Assembly (NCBI GenBank): GCA_030596365.1
Contig: JAUVKG010000084.1
Coordinates: 1 to 9,171, forward strand
Direction: 5' to 3'
Source: Chlamydiota bacterium
Lineage (GTDB): Bacteria > Auribacterota > UBA3054 > B51-G9
DNA: 9,171 nucleotides
The notes below the pieces were generated by a model. The model worked only from the letters and a program-made list of their open reading frames with translations, ran no database searches and was not told the origin of the DNA. The translations under genes and the position numbers were made by a program. Of this stretch, positions 1-7,500 are shown piece after piece (within the stretch, counting starts at the first letter, position 1; every line of letters begins with the position of its first letter).

Positions 1-17
1 CATAATTCAATAGTTAT

Positions 18-52
18 TTAATAGTTAATAGTTAATAGTTAATAGTTAATAG
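18..52. repeat. Heptamer tandem repeat, TTAATAG x5
   Basis: Five perfect consecutive copies of the 7-mer TTAATAG, preceded by degenerate copies at 8-17. The same unit in the same orientation recurs at 3767-3780, so it is a dispersed repeat family and not a local slippage event only. Confidence 0.9.
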
Positions 53-146
53 ATGTTTTTCCATATCTCCCATGTTTTCTAGATCTCCCATAACAAACTG
101 AATATCCTTAACGAAGTAACGCCTACTCGCGTTCATATCGAACATT

Positions 147-168
147 CAATATCCAATATCCAATTATC
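147..168. repeat. Heptamer tandem repeat, CAATATC x2 plus a degenerate third
   Basis: Two perfect CAATATC units (147-160) are followed by CAATTATC (161-168), which is the same unit with one inserted T. The unit length is again seven although the sequence differs from the array at 18-52. Confidence 0.7.
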
Positions 169-191
169 AAGTGAAGCCCCCAGACTGAGTA

Positions 192-213
192 AATTTGCTT
201 TGCTGCGCAAATT
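192..213. repeat. Short inverted repeat
   Basis: AATTTGC at 192-198 pairs perfectly with GCAAATT at 207-213 across an 8-nt loop. There is no T-run on either side, so it is not a convincing terminator. It adjoins an isolated AGGTCAA-like unit at 216-222 and seems to belong to the same composite repeat block. Confidence 0.5.
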
Positions 214-228
214 GAAGGTCAAAGAACC

Positions 229-270
229 ACCCCGCCCTTTGGGCACCCCTCCTTTGTAAGGAGGGGAGTT
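229..270. repeat. GC-rich hairpin repeat, copy 1
   Basis: The copy has a leading block ACCCCG-N3-TTTGGGCACCCC (229-249). Its core is a perfect 9-bp inverted repeat, CCCCTCCTT (246-254) with AAGGAGGGG (258-266), around a TGT loop, ending in AGTTT. A second copy with the same leading block begins at 326. AGGTCAA-type heptads flank it on both sides (216-222 and 275 onward), as if it had been inserted into or generated with that array. It resembles REP/MITE-like intergenic elements; no transposase is present in the window. Confidence 0.7.
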
Positions 271-274
271 TAAT

Positions 275-319
275 AGGTCAAAGGTCAAAGGTCAAAGGTC
301 AAAGGTCAAAGGTCAAAGG
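275..319. repeat. Heptamer tandem repeat, AGGTCAA x6
   Basis: Six perfect consecutive AGGTCAA units (275-316) are followed by a partial AGG. One isolated unit lies upstream at 216-222. The array sits exactly between the two hairpin repeat copies. Confidence 0.92.
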
Positions 320-325
320 GAACAC

Positions 326-391
326 ACCCCGTCGCTTTGGGCACCCCTTCCCGATGCTTCGACCGGGACGTTCAGCTCAAGAGGGGATTTT
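326..391. repeat. GC-rich hairpin repeat, copy 2, overlapping the alaS 3' end
   Basis: The leading block ACCCCG-N4-TTTGGGCACCCC (326-347) matches copy 1 apart from the variable middle bases. The interior differs: instead of the simple 9-bp palindrome it has CCCG (350-353) facing CGGG (364-367) within a longer insert, then AAGAGGGGA followed by a T-run (379-393). The right part, GAGGGGATTTTT, corresponds to the GAGGGGAGTTT end of copy 1. It lies inside the last codons of alaS, whose stop codon is 377-379. Confidence 0.6.
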
Positions 392-3046
392 TTCAAGCAG
401 TTCATCTACAATTCCGAGTGCTTCATCCAATTTATCAGGATTTTTTCCACCTGCCTGTGCCATTTCCGGTTTACCACCACCACCACCGCCGGCAATTTTA
501 GCTACTTGTTTTATTATATTGCCTGCATGGTGTCCATTTTTAGTGTTGTCTTTACTTATTTGAGCAACGAAAAGGCATTTGCCTTCGTTAACTGCTCCAA
601 GAACAATTACATAACTATCAAGTTTTGCTCGAATACCATCGGCGATATTTCTCAAAGTAGGCGCGTCAATTTCGCCCACATTTGCAATAATTATGTTTGT
701 ATCATTAATTTTTTTAAGATTTGCAAGAGCATTAGAAATATAATCGCCAATATTCCCTGATTTCGCCTCTTTTAATTTTTTGGATATAGTTTTATTTTCA
801 GCAATAAATTTTTCTATTCGGTTTGGAATATCGTCCACTTTTACATTTAGAATTCTTGCAGCTTCATAAACAATTCGTCGTGAGCGCAACATTTCTTCAA
901 AAGCTTCCATTCCGCAAACAGCTTCCACGCGGCGGATTCCTGCTGCTACAGCGGATTCACTTACAATTCTGAACGATCCTATGCAGCCGGTAGTCGGTGC
1001 GTGAGTACCGCCACACAGTTCGCAACTGTAGTCGGCTATTTTAACAACGCGCACGCGGTCGCCGTATTTTTCATCAAAGAGCATTGTTGCGCCTATTTTT
1101 TGTGCTTCTTCGAGGGACATTTCAGTAATTTCAACTGGTAGATCGCTGATTATGATTTTATTTACGATTCGTTCTATCTGCTCAATTTCACCGGAAACGA
1201 GAGCGGTATGGTGTTGGAAATCAAAACGCATTCTATTATGATTAACAGCAGATCCTGCTTGCGTTGCATGTTTACCGACGACCTGTCTTAACGCCGCGTG
1301 AAAAAGATGCGCGGCGGTATGGTGGCGCATAGTTGCCTGGCGTTCATCTTCTGCAGTTTCGAGAATGACAACGTCAAGCGAGCGAAAAATACCTTTATTA
1401 ATTTTTACAAGATGAGAAAATAAATTATGGACAGGTCGTTGAACATTAATGACTTTCGCGTCGGCATTATCGGAAAACATTTTACCGGTGTCGCCGACTT
1501 GTCCGCCGGATTCGCCATAGAAAGGAGTTTGGTCAACGATAATCCATCCTTCTTCACCCTCCTTAAGTTCTTCGCAAGGTTCGCCGTCAAAGTTCAGCAT
1601 TGATAAAATAATACTGTCAGCTCTCATTTGAGCATATCCGAGAAAAGTTGTATCCCCAAATTGATCGTATAATTCACTGTAAACTTTTGATAATTTAGGT
1701 CCGGCAACTGAGCGTGCGGATTTAGCTCTTTCGCGTTGTTTTTGAAGGGCGGTGTTAAAGCCGTTAATGTCAACTGACCAACCGCGTTCTCTCGCCATAT
1801 CGACAGTAATATCCAGTGGAAAGCCATAAGTATCATAAAGTTTAAAAGCTTCCGCACCTGAGATTTGATTTTTATCAGACAAACTTTTTTCAATAATATT
1901 ATTAAAAAGTTCTATTCCGGTAGCGAGAGTAGAAACGAAACGTTCCTCTTCAGCTTGAATCATATTTTTTAAATAATCTTGTCTTTCAATAAGCTGCGGA
2001 TAATTTTTGCCGAGAATTTCAGAAAGAACGGGAAGAAGTTTTGTGAGAAAAGGTTTGTTAATACCAATAGAGCGTCCGTATCTTGACGCACGTCGAAGAA
2101 TTCTCCTCAAGACGTAACCACGCCCTTCATTTGAAGGAACAGCACCGTCTGCGATCGCAAATGCAAGCGTGCGAATATGGTCGGCAATAACGCGATGCGG
2201 CATTCCAGCTTCAATATCCTCATTTGACATTGGTTTTTCGCCGTAACATTCAAGAGGAGTGTAAGCGACTGAAGAAAGTTCGGTAACTTTATCAATCAAT
2301 GGTGTAAATAGGTCAGTTTCGTAGTTCGAATGTTTTTTTTGAATAATAGAAGTTATTCTCTCAAGTCCCGCGCCGGTATCAACGCTTGGTTTCGGCAGAG
2401 GTTCAAGAGAGCCGTCTTCAGAGCGGTTAAACTGCATAAAAACGAGATTCCAGAGTTCAAGGCATTGTTCATCATCAAACGACAAATTTTGTGGATTAAG
2501 ATCGCCAAAAAGAGATCTCATATCGATGTGAATTTCCGTGCACGGACCGCAGGGACCTGTTTCGCCCATTTCCCAGAAGTTATCTTTTTTACCGAGTTTT
2601 ACAATTCTATCTGTCGGGAAATATTTTCCCCATATTTTTGCTGCTTCATCATCTTCCTTGTAAACAGAAATCCAGAGATGTTTTTTTGGAATATTGAATT
2701 TGTCGATAAGAAGTTCGTACGCGAAATCTATAGCTTCTTCTTTAAAATAATCTCCGAAGGAAAAATTGCCAAGCATTTCAAAAAAAGTATGGTGTCTGGG
2801 AGTTTTTCCTACATTATCGAGGTCATTATGTTTTCCGCCTGCGCGGATACATTTTTGACATGAAGCCACACGTGAATAAGGTCGTTTTTCAAGCCCTACA
2901 AAAACATTTTTAAACTGATTCATTCCCGCGTTAGTAAAAAGAAGAGTTGGATCGCCAAGTGGAATTACCGGTGCGCTATCCACATTATTGTGTCCTTTTT
3001 CTTTAAAGAAATCGAGAAAAGTTTTTCTTATTTCGGAAGAAGTCAT
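377..3046 (-). CDS. alaS: Alanyl-tRNA synthetase (AlaRS), full length
   Basis: Charges tRNA-Ala with alanine in the cytoplasm and hydrolyses mischarged Ser/Gly-tRNA. The 889 residues match the usual family length of about 875. The class II catalytic core is at the N-terminus: motif 1 region with NAGMNQF (39-45), motif 2 RHHTFFEMLGNFSFGDYF (84-101) and motif 3 GRGYVLRRI (308-316). The editing domain has the zinc-site residues H576, H580, C678 and H682, with the same spacing (4, 98, 4) as H564/H568/C666/H670 of E. coli AlaRS. The C-terminal C-Ala domain has the conserved six-glycine stretch around 853-858. The ATG at 3046 gives a normal N-terminus, but the 14 nt upstream contain no Shine-Dalgarno motif. 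It lies 44 bp behind the HAD gene on the same strand and has no obvious promoter of its own. The last residues (IPS, stop TGA) are encoded within a hairpin repeat. Confidence 0.98.
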   Translation of the reverse strand: MTSSEIRKTFLDFFKEKGHNNVDSAPVIPLGDPTLLFTNAGMNQFKNVFVGLEKRPYSRVASCQKCIRAGGKHNDLDNVGKTPRHHTFFEMLGNFSFGDYFKEEAIDFAYELLIDKFNIPKKHLWISVYKEDDEAAKIWGKYFPTDRIVKLGKKDNFWEMGETGPCGPCTEIHIDMRSLFGDLNPQNLSFDDEQCLELWNLVFMQFNRSEDGSLEPLPKPSVDTGAGLERITSIIQKKHSNYETDLFTPLIDKVTELSSVAYTPLECYGEKPMSNEDIEAGMPHRVIADHIRTLAFAIADGAVPSNEGRGYVLRRILRRASRYGRSIGINKPFLTKLLPVLSEILGKNYPQLIERQDYLKNMIQAEEERFVSTLATGIELFNNIIEKSLSDKNQISGAEAFKLYDTYGFPLDITVDMARERGWSVDINGFNTALQKQRERAKSARSVAGPKLSKVYSELYDQFGDTTFLGYAQMRADSIILSMLNFDGEPCEELKEGEEGWIIVDQTPFYGESGGQVGDTGKMFSDNADAKVINVQRPVHNLFSHLVKINKGIFRSLDVVILETAEDERQATMRHHTAAHLFHAALRQVVGKHATQAGSAVNHNRMRFDFQHHTALVSGEIEQIERIVNKIIISDLPVEITEMSLEEAQKIGATMLFDEKYGDRVRVVKIADYSCELCGGTHAPTTGCIGSFRIVSESAVAAGIRRVEAVCGMEAFEEMLRSRRIVYEAARILNVKVDDIPNRIEKFIAENKTISKKLKEAKSGNIGDYISNALANLKKINDTNIIIANVGEIDAPTLRNIADGIRAKLDSYVIVLGAVNEGKCLFVAQISKDNTKNGHHAGNIIKQVAKIAGGGGGGKPEMAQAGGKNPDKLDEALGIVDELLEKIPS

Positions 3047-3074
3047 GGTTTCAATTTATTAATTGTAATTTATT

Positions 3075-3109
3075 ATTTATCATTTACAGATTAACAATTA
3101 ACGATTAAG
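3075..3109. repeat. Degenerate heptad repeats between alaS and the HAD gene
   Basis: ATTTATC (3075-3081) and ATTTACA (3082-3088) form one heptad pair. TTAACAA (3091-3097), TTAACGA (3098-3104) and TTAAG (3105-3109) form a second run. The second run lies inside the HAD reading frame and encodes its C-terminus and stop codon. Confidence 0.6.
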
Positions 3110-3756
3110 TTCCTCATCATTTCGATTGTTAAGTCAGCGATTTTTTCAATATGAAGATCGGCGGTATCAACATAATGCCCAACACCGATTGATTTTAATC
3201 CAGCGCTGCGAAGAGCTTCAACGCCTAGCAAAGCGTCTTCGATACCGACGGAGTTTTCTGCCGGTACATTTGTTGCTTTAATAGCCTCGAGAAAAATAGA
3301 AGGATCTGGTTTTGTGTATTCAACATCGAATCTATCTATAATAGTGTCAATCAAATTTTCGAAACCTGCGTGTTTGATCACCTGTTTTGCATTTTTACTT
3401 CCTGATGCGATAACAATTCCGATGTTTTCGCTGCGCAGTGATTTCAGAAGTTCTACCGAACCCTGAAGAAGTAAATCATCAGCGGTTGCATTATCAAGCA
3501 GCTCAAGATAGCAGGCATTTTTTCTGTCAGTAAGTTCGTTAATCTTGTCTATCGGCGGAGCGATTTTGCCGTTGAATTTTTCGTACATAATTCTCATACA
3601 TTCTGAGCGTTCCATTCCGCGGAATGTGTCGCCCATTTTTTCATTAAAATCAAGACCAAGTTCATCAGCCAGCCGCTGCCAGCTTTTATAATGAAGAAAG
3701 TGAGAGTCAACGAGAACGCCATCGAGGTCAAAAATCACTGCTTTAAGTTCAGCCAT
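3091..3756 (-). CDS. HAD-superfamily phosphatase/phosphomutase, beta-phosphoglucomutase-like
   Basis: A subfamily IA haloacid dehalogenase-type enzyme of 221 residues, predicted cytoplasmic, acting on a phosphorylated sugar or similar small metabolite. Motif I is FDLDGVLVDS with nucleophile D10 and acid/base D12. Motif II is IASGS (117-120 region). Motif III is K149 in YTKPDP. Motif IV is GIEDA with E173 and D174. H22 and R50 occupy places equivalent to H20 and R49 of Lactococcus beta-phosphoglucomutase, while its K45 is replaced by R46. This supports a beta-PGM-like subgroup, but substrate and choice between mutase and phosphatase cannot be read from sequence. The ATG at 3756 is chosen because motif I then falls at the usual distance; an in-frame TTG at 3762 would add only two residues. 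It is probably first in an operon with alaS. The final codons (about LIVNC) are made of heptad repeat sequence. Confidence 0.9.
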   Translation of the reverse strand: MAELKAVIFDLDGVLVDSHFLHYKSWQRLADELGLDFNEKMGDTFRGMERSECMRIMYEKFNGKIAPPIDKINELTDRKNACYLELLDNATADDLLLQGSVELLKSLRSENIGIVIASGSKNAKQVIKHAGFENLIDTIIDRFDVEYTKPDPSIFLEAIKATNVPAENSVGIEDALLGVEALRSAGLKSIGVGHYVDTADLHIEKIADLTIEMMRNLIVNC

Positions 3757-3762
3757 AATCAA

Positions 3763-3781
3763 ATAGTTAATAGTTAATAGT
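3763..3781. repeat. TTAATAG heptads in the HAD gene 5' leader
   Basis: Two full TTAATAG units (3767-3780) follow a partial unit. They have the same sequence and orientation as the array at 18-52. They lie between the predicted transcription start (about 3782) and the start codon of the minus-strand HAD gene, so most of its short leader would be TATTAAC repeats. Confidence 0.8.
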
Positions 3782-3788
3782 ATTAGGA

Positions 3789-3817
3789 ATTATACATTTC
3801 TTTTGATTTGATGTCAA
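3789..3817 (-). promoter_or_regulatory. Consensus sigma-70 promoter for the HAD-alaS transcript
   Basis: Read on the minus strand, a perfect -35 TTGACA (3817-3812) and a perfect -10 TATAAT (3794-3789) are separated by exactly 17 bp. Transcription should begin near 3782, giving a leader of about 26 nt before the ATG at 3756. No operator-like palindrome was seen around it. Confidence 0.78.
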
Positions 3818-3849
3818 TATCTATTTGTGTCCAACTATTACCAAAAAAC

Positions 3850-3870
3850 ATTGAATATTGACTATTTAAT
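3850..3870. repeat. Degenerate heptads overlapping the plus-strand -35 box
   Basis: Three adjacent related 7-mers, ATTGAAT, ATTGACT and ATTTAAT, occupy this stretch. The middle unit contains the TTGACT used as the predicted -35 box of the fumarase-subunit promoter. Confidence 0.45.
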
Positions 3871-3886
3871 TGTGCTTTGGTATCAT
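3858..3886 (+). promoter_or_regulatory. Sigma-70 promoter for the fumarase beta-subunit gene
   Basis: A -35 TTGACT (3858-3863) and a -10 TATCAT (3881-3886) are separated by 17 bp; each hexamer differs from consensus at one base. TGG directly before the -10 supplies the extended -10 TGn motif. The predicted start is near 3893, about 30 nt before the ATG at 3924. It is divergent from the HAD-alaS promoter, with the two -35 boxes about 40 bp apart. Confidence 0.7.
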
Positions 3887-3923
3887 AATTGTAATATTAA
3901 TTAATAGAACAAATTAAATAATT

Positions 3924-4451
3924 ATGACTGATTTAAAATCAATTATTCTGCCATTAAACGAAGAAGTTGTAAAAACACTTCGTGCCGGTGAACATATTTT
4001 ACTTAGCGGAATAGTTTATACAGCGCGTGATGCTGCTCATAAAAGGCTTGTAGAAGCTATTGGGAATGGTGAGGGATTGCCGTTTGAACTTAAAAACGCT
4101 ACAATTTATTATACGGGACCTGCCCCTGCTCCTCCAGGAAGACCGATTGGTTCGGCAGGTCCGACAACATCATACAGAATGGACCCGTATACTGAACAGC
4201 TTTTGAAAGCTGGAGTTCGCGGAATGATAGGTAAGGGAGAACGGGGAACCGACGTTGCTTTTGCGCTTCAAAAATATAAATCAGTATATTTTGCGGCTGT
4301 TGGTGGTGCAGGCGCATTATTAAGTGAGCGAATAATTTCCTGCGAAATAGTTGCGTATGATGATTTAGGAACAGAAGCGATCCACAGACTTAGATTTGAA
4401 AAATTTCCAGTAATAGTAGCGCAGGATATTTTTGGTGGAAATGTATATTGA
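3924..4451 (+). CDS. Class I fumarate hydratase / L-tartrate dehydratase beta subunit
   Basis: Beta subunit (C-terminal-type domain) of a [4Fe-4S] hydro-lyase that interconverts fumarate and malate, or dehydrates tartrate. In the two-subunit enzymes the alpha subunit carries the cluster. The 175 residues are close to the family size. Conserved blocks are SGIVYTARDAAHKR (28-41), YYTGPAPAPPGRPIGSAGPTTSYRMD with the GPTTSYRMD signature at 79-87, and the GKG motif at 103-105. The family is clear, but fumarase and tartrate dehydratase cannot be separated from this subunit alone. The ATG at 3924 is preceded by AT-rich sequence without a Shine-Dalgarno site. The alpha-subunit gene, normally immediately upstream, is absent: upstream lies a promoter region and the divergent HAD gene, and downstream a promoter and an unrelated operon. 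Confidence 0.93.
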   Translation: MTDLKSIILPLNEEVVKTLRAGEHILLSGIVYTARDAAHKRLVEAIGNGEGLPFELKNATIYYTGPAPAPPGRPIGSAGPTTSYRMDPYTEQLLKAGVRGMIGKGERGTDVAFALQKYKSVYFAAVGGAGALLSERIISCEIVAYDDLGTEAIHRLRFEKFPVIVAQDIFGGNVY

Positions 4452-4462
4452 AAAGTGAAATT

Positions 4463-4471
4463 TGGTATAAT
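4463..4471 (+). promoter_or_regulatory. Extended -10 promoter for the envelope operon
   Basis: TGG followed by a perfect TATAAT (4466-4471) gives an extended -10 element within the gap after the fumarase-subunit gene. No good -35 box is present at 16-18 bp; a TTGAAA at 4448-4453 is only 12 bp away. The predicted start is near 4478, about 42 nt before the ATG at 4520. The 11-mer TTTGGTATAAT matches the one at the preceding promoter (TTTGGTATCAT, 3876-3886) except for one base. Confidence 0.55.
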
Positions 4472-4519
4472 ATGTTAAATTAAGAGTTATTAATGAAATG
4501 ACGTAACAAAAAAAATATT

Positions 4520-7500
4520 ATGAAAATAAGTAAACAATTATCGAAAAAGATTATTTTATCATTTTTAATCTTACTTACTGCATTTGTATTTTGCGAAATT
4601 GCAGTAGCATCATCTCCCGGTAAATTACATCTTAAGCCACTCAGGAAAAAAGTTCGTGTTATACGCAAGCCCGGTGAGTGGATATATTCAAGGATTCCTT
4701 CACCTGGAAATAATTATGACGAATTGGAATATGATGTTAGAGTCAGCGTGAGCGAAGGTGAGACCTACGCCAAGTGTACACTTTTCACAACGAAGGAGCG
4801 AGATGATTTAATCACAGCGCCTTACGTTCGTTTTTTGTATACAAACGGAGTTGAGTTTGGCATAGTGGAATTTTCGAATGCAACATTTTGGAGCCAGGGC
4901 GGAGTAATCAGGACCACTGTTAAATTACCTGGATTACCACATCATTATTATATCGCCTGTGGATATGGTTATTACAAGGACACAATGTATTCGCATATGC
5001 AGGGAGGCCCTGAGGAAACAATTGTTGATGCATCAACCGGAAAAATAATACATAGAGGATCAATAAAAAATGCGAAAAATTTTGTTCTGGATATTAAAAA
5101 TGATAAGGATATAATACAAGCCGGGAAAACATATTATGTAAGAATTGTTGACAATTCACCAATGAACTTAACCGGTGTTTCGGAAAATGTCGGCTTAAAT
5201 TATAAAATTTATAATAGTGGTACCGGGCGGCTGCTTTCATCTATGGAAGATGTACAGGATGTGAATTTGCGACTGAGGCTCAGCGGGAATTATCTTTTGA
5301 TGATGCAAGTTGGCAGGGATACTGATGTAGAATGGCGTACGATGAAACAAATAACCGTTTTGCCTGCATTTGAACAAACAGATGACCCGGCATATCTTGG
5401 CAGTCTTATTCCAAATGATTCTGTTTCATGCGGTCTTAGGAATGACCATCATCAATTGCGTGATGGACGTACGGATACGACTTTAGGCGAGGAAGTTGTT
5501 AGCGGCCATTTGACAGGTTCTCACAGAACTAATATATGGAATGTAATTGGGCGGGCAGTAAATCATGATCGTGGATTTTTTGGATATATGCTTGGAGTAA
5601 GTTTAAAATTAAATATGCCGTATCTTCTTGAAATAAAATATACTGAAGATAAGCCGAGAACATTTTCATTTCTGGTTGGCAGTGGAATGTACACACCTGG
5701 AATTCATACCGGTCATACTATGGGGCAACCTGAGCCGAGATATTTTATGGAGCAGATAAAATTTCCTTTGAACGATAAAGTAGCAACAGCTAAATTTATT
5801 GTTTGGGCCGGATTGGAAGAGGTTAGAAATGGATTTTATGTAGGTGTTGTTGATCCCGGTTTATTAAGTGCTCCATTCAGTCGAAAACCTCTTTTGCTTG
5901 AGATTTCATTGAATGAATTTCAAACTATGGGAATTCCTAAAATAAGAAGAACTTTTCCAAAAGAATATCAACGTTATACCTGGGTTGAACCGGAAGATGC
6001 TTTGCCAAAGGATGACATACGTTTTTCTCCGTTAATTAATTCTATTTTTTATGGTTTGAATTCTGTTGCTCCGGCTGTACTATCATGGAATGCTCATGGA
6101 ACCGCTAATAATTCAATTCTTTTTAAATCTCCGCGGTACAGACAGCAGATTAGAAGTTTGATTAATGGTACTGAATACGAAACTGATAAAACGGAGGATT
6201 CAAATAAGCGATATGACTATTGGAATGAATATTTAAAATGGTCTTATCAGCTTAAATTAAACGTATTTCCACGCATTGAATATGGTGGTTCTGATGATCT
6301 GCCAGAAAAAGCGCATGCAGTTAAATCAGACGGAGAGCCTGCTGTTCCTTATGTTCGGCCTTCAACCGGTAAAAGCTTATCTGATTCGGCTGATATAACT
6401 TATCCGGAAACGCTTGCGGACGCGAATAATTTAATTAGTGAAGGCGTACTGAATATTAAAGAAGAATATAAAGATATTTTAAAACAATTAATAATTCGAA
6501 GAAGAGCAAATTTTCTTTTTACTTCATATTCAGAAAATGCAATTAACCTTTTTGAAAAAGAAACGAAGACAAAACTTAAAGGAGATTCTTTAAAACAGAA
6601 AAGATTAGATGTTATTGCGAGCTTTCAACCCCAGTACCGAAAATGGTATCAGCTAAAACTTATGAATTTTCTCGAAAAATTACATGCAACTTATGAAGAA
6701 ATTCTTGAAACGGATACAGGACCTTTAATTTATTATCACTGGCGTCGGTCTGGTATGCCGTATGAAAATGTTTACTTTGAAACATTGCAGAAATGGAATA
6801 CTAAAATGAAAAATATCAGAAAACTTCCTTTTGAAGGTTTTCCACTTCCTAATATTAACGAAGATGATTTAACTAACGCAGTAGGGGAATGGACGGCAAC
6901 TGAAGAGGGATTGTTTCTTGATATAGCATCGTCTAATTTGATTTTATGTGAAGTGCCTGTGTATGGAAAACTAGCGTCGAACTCCGGTAAATATATAAAT
7001 ATGTTTGAGCGTGACGGAAAGCTTGCAGTTAAGATAGCTCCTGCAATTCATTCTACATCTAGAATTTATCTCAAACCTAAGCGTCGTTCATATTATGCAG
7101 GAGAAACATTTTATCATCCGCGGCAATATTCGATGTATGAACCTGTTTCAGTTATGAGCGTGGCAAATCCTACTTATCTTTCTTTTGAGCAGGCGAGTCC
7201 GGTATGTTTTCCATTTGCTGATTATGCAAGGAGATTTTTTATGAATTTCCTTTCTCTGCCTGATATTCCGATGGAAGAAGTAACGCAAAACAGCCAGGCT
7301 AACGGTCTGATTGTAAAAATGGGGATTTTAAATTCAAAAACTTATGTAGCGATAATAAACAAAAGTTTTCTTCCTGTTAAGGATGCTAAAATATTTTTGC
7401 CTGTATTAAATGCCAATCAAATTAGAATGTTAGTTAATTATAAGAATGATATTCCTTTCTTCGTGCAGGAAAAGGGAGTGACTTTTAATATTTCGCTTGA

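Larger units (their letters stand above)
1..376. other. Gene-free, repeat-filled intergenic region downstream of alaS
   Basis: No convincing coding sequence is visible here on either strand. In order, the stretch holds TTAATAG heptads (18-52), unremarkable AT-rich sequence (53-146), CAATATC heptads (147-168), a short inverted repeat (192-213), a GC-rich hairpin repeat (229-270), AGGTCAA heptads (275-319) and a second hairpin repeat that starts at 326 and runs into alaS. No T-tract terminator for alaS was found. The region looks like accumulated repetitive elements rather than a decayed gene. Confidence 0.75.

Noticed and set aside
246..266. The 9-bp hairpin of repeat copy 1 as the alaS terminator
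   Set aside because: There is no T-run after the stem on the minus strand, it lies over 100 bp beyond the stop codon, and its repetition at 326 fits a repeat element better.
275..319. The AGGTCAA array as a CRISPR or as a nuclear-receptor DR1-like element
   Set aside because: Units are only 7 bp with no spacers, so it is not a CRISPR. The resemblance to eukaryotic hormone-receptor half-sites is chance in a bacterial context.
354..760. Plus-strand open frames opposite the alaS 3' end
   Set aside because: They are antisense to the C-Ala domain; the proline run in one of them is just the complement of the conserved glycine codons.
2330..2863. A 177-codon plus-strand open frame opposite alaS
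   Set aside because: It lies wholly antisense to the conserved AlaRS catalytic region, has no recognisable domain, and is explained by the codon pattern of the real gene.
4448..4471. TTGAAA (4448-4453) as the -35 box of the envelope-operon promoter
   Set aside because: The spacing to TATAAT is only 12 bp, too short for sigma-70.
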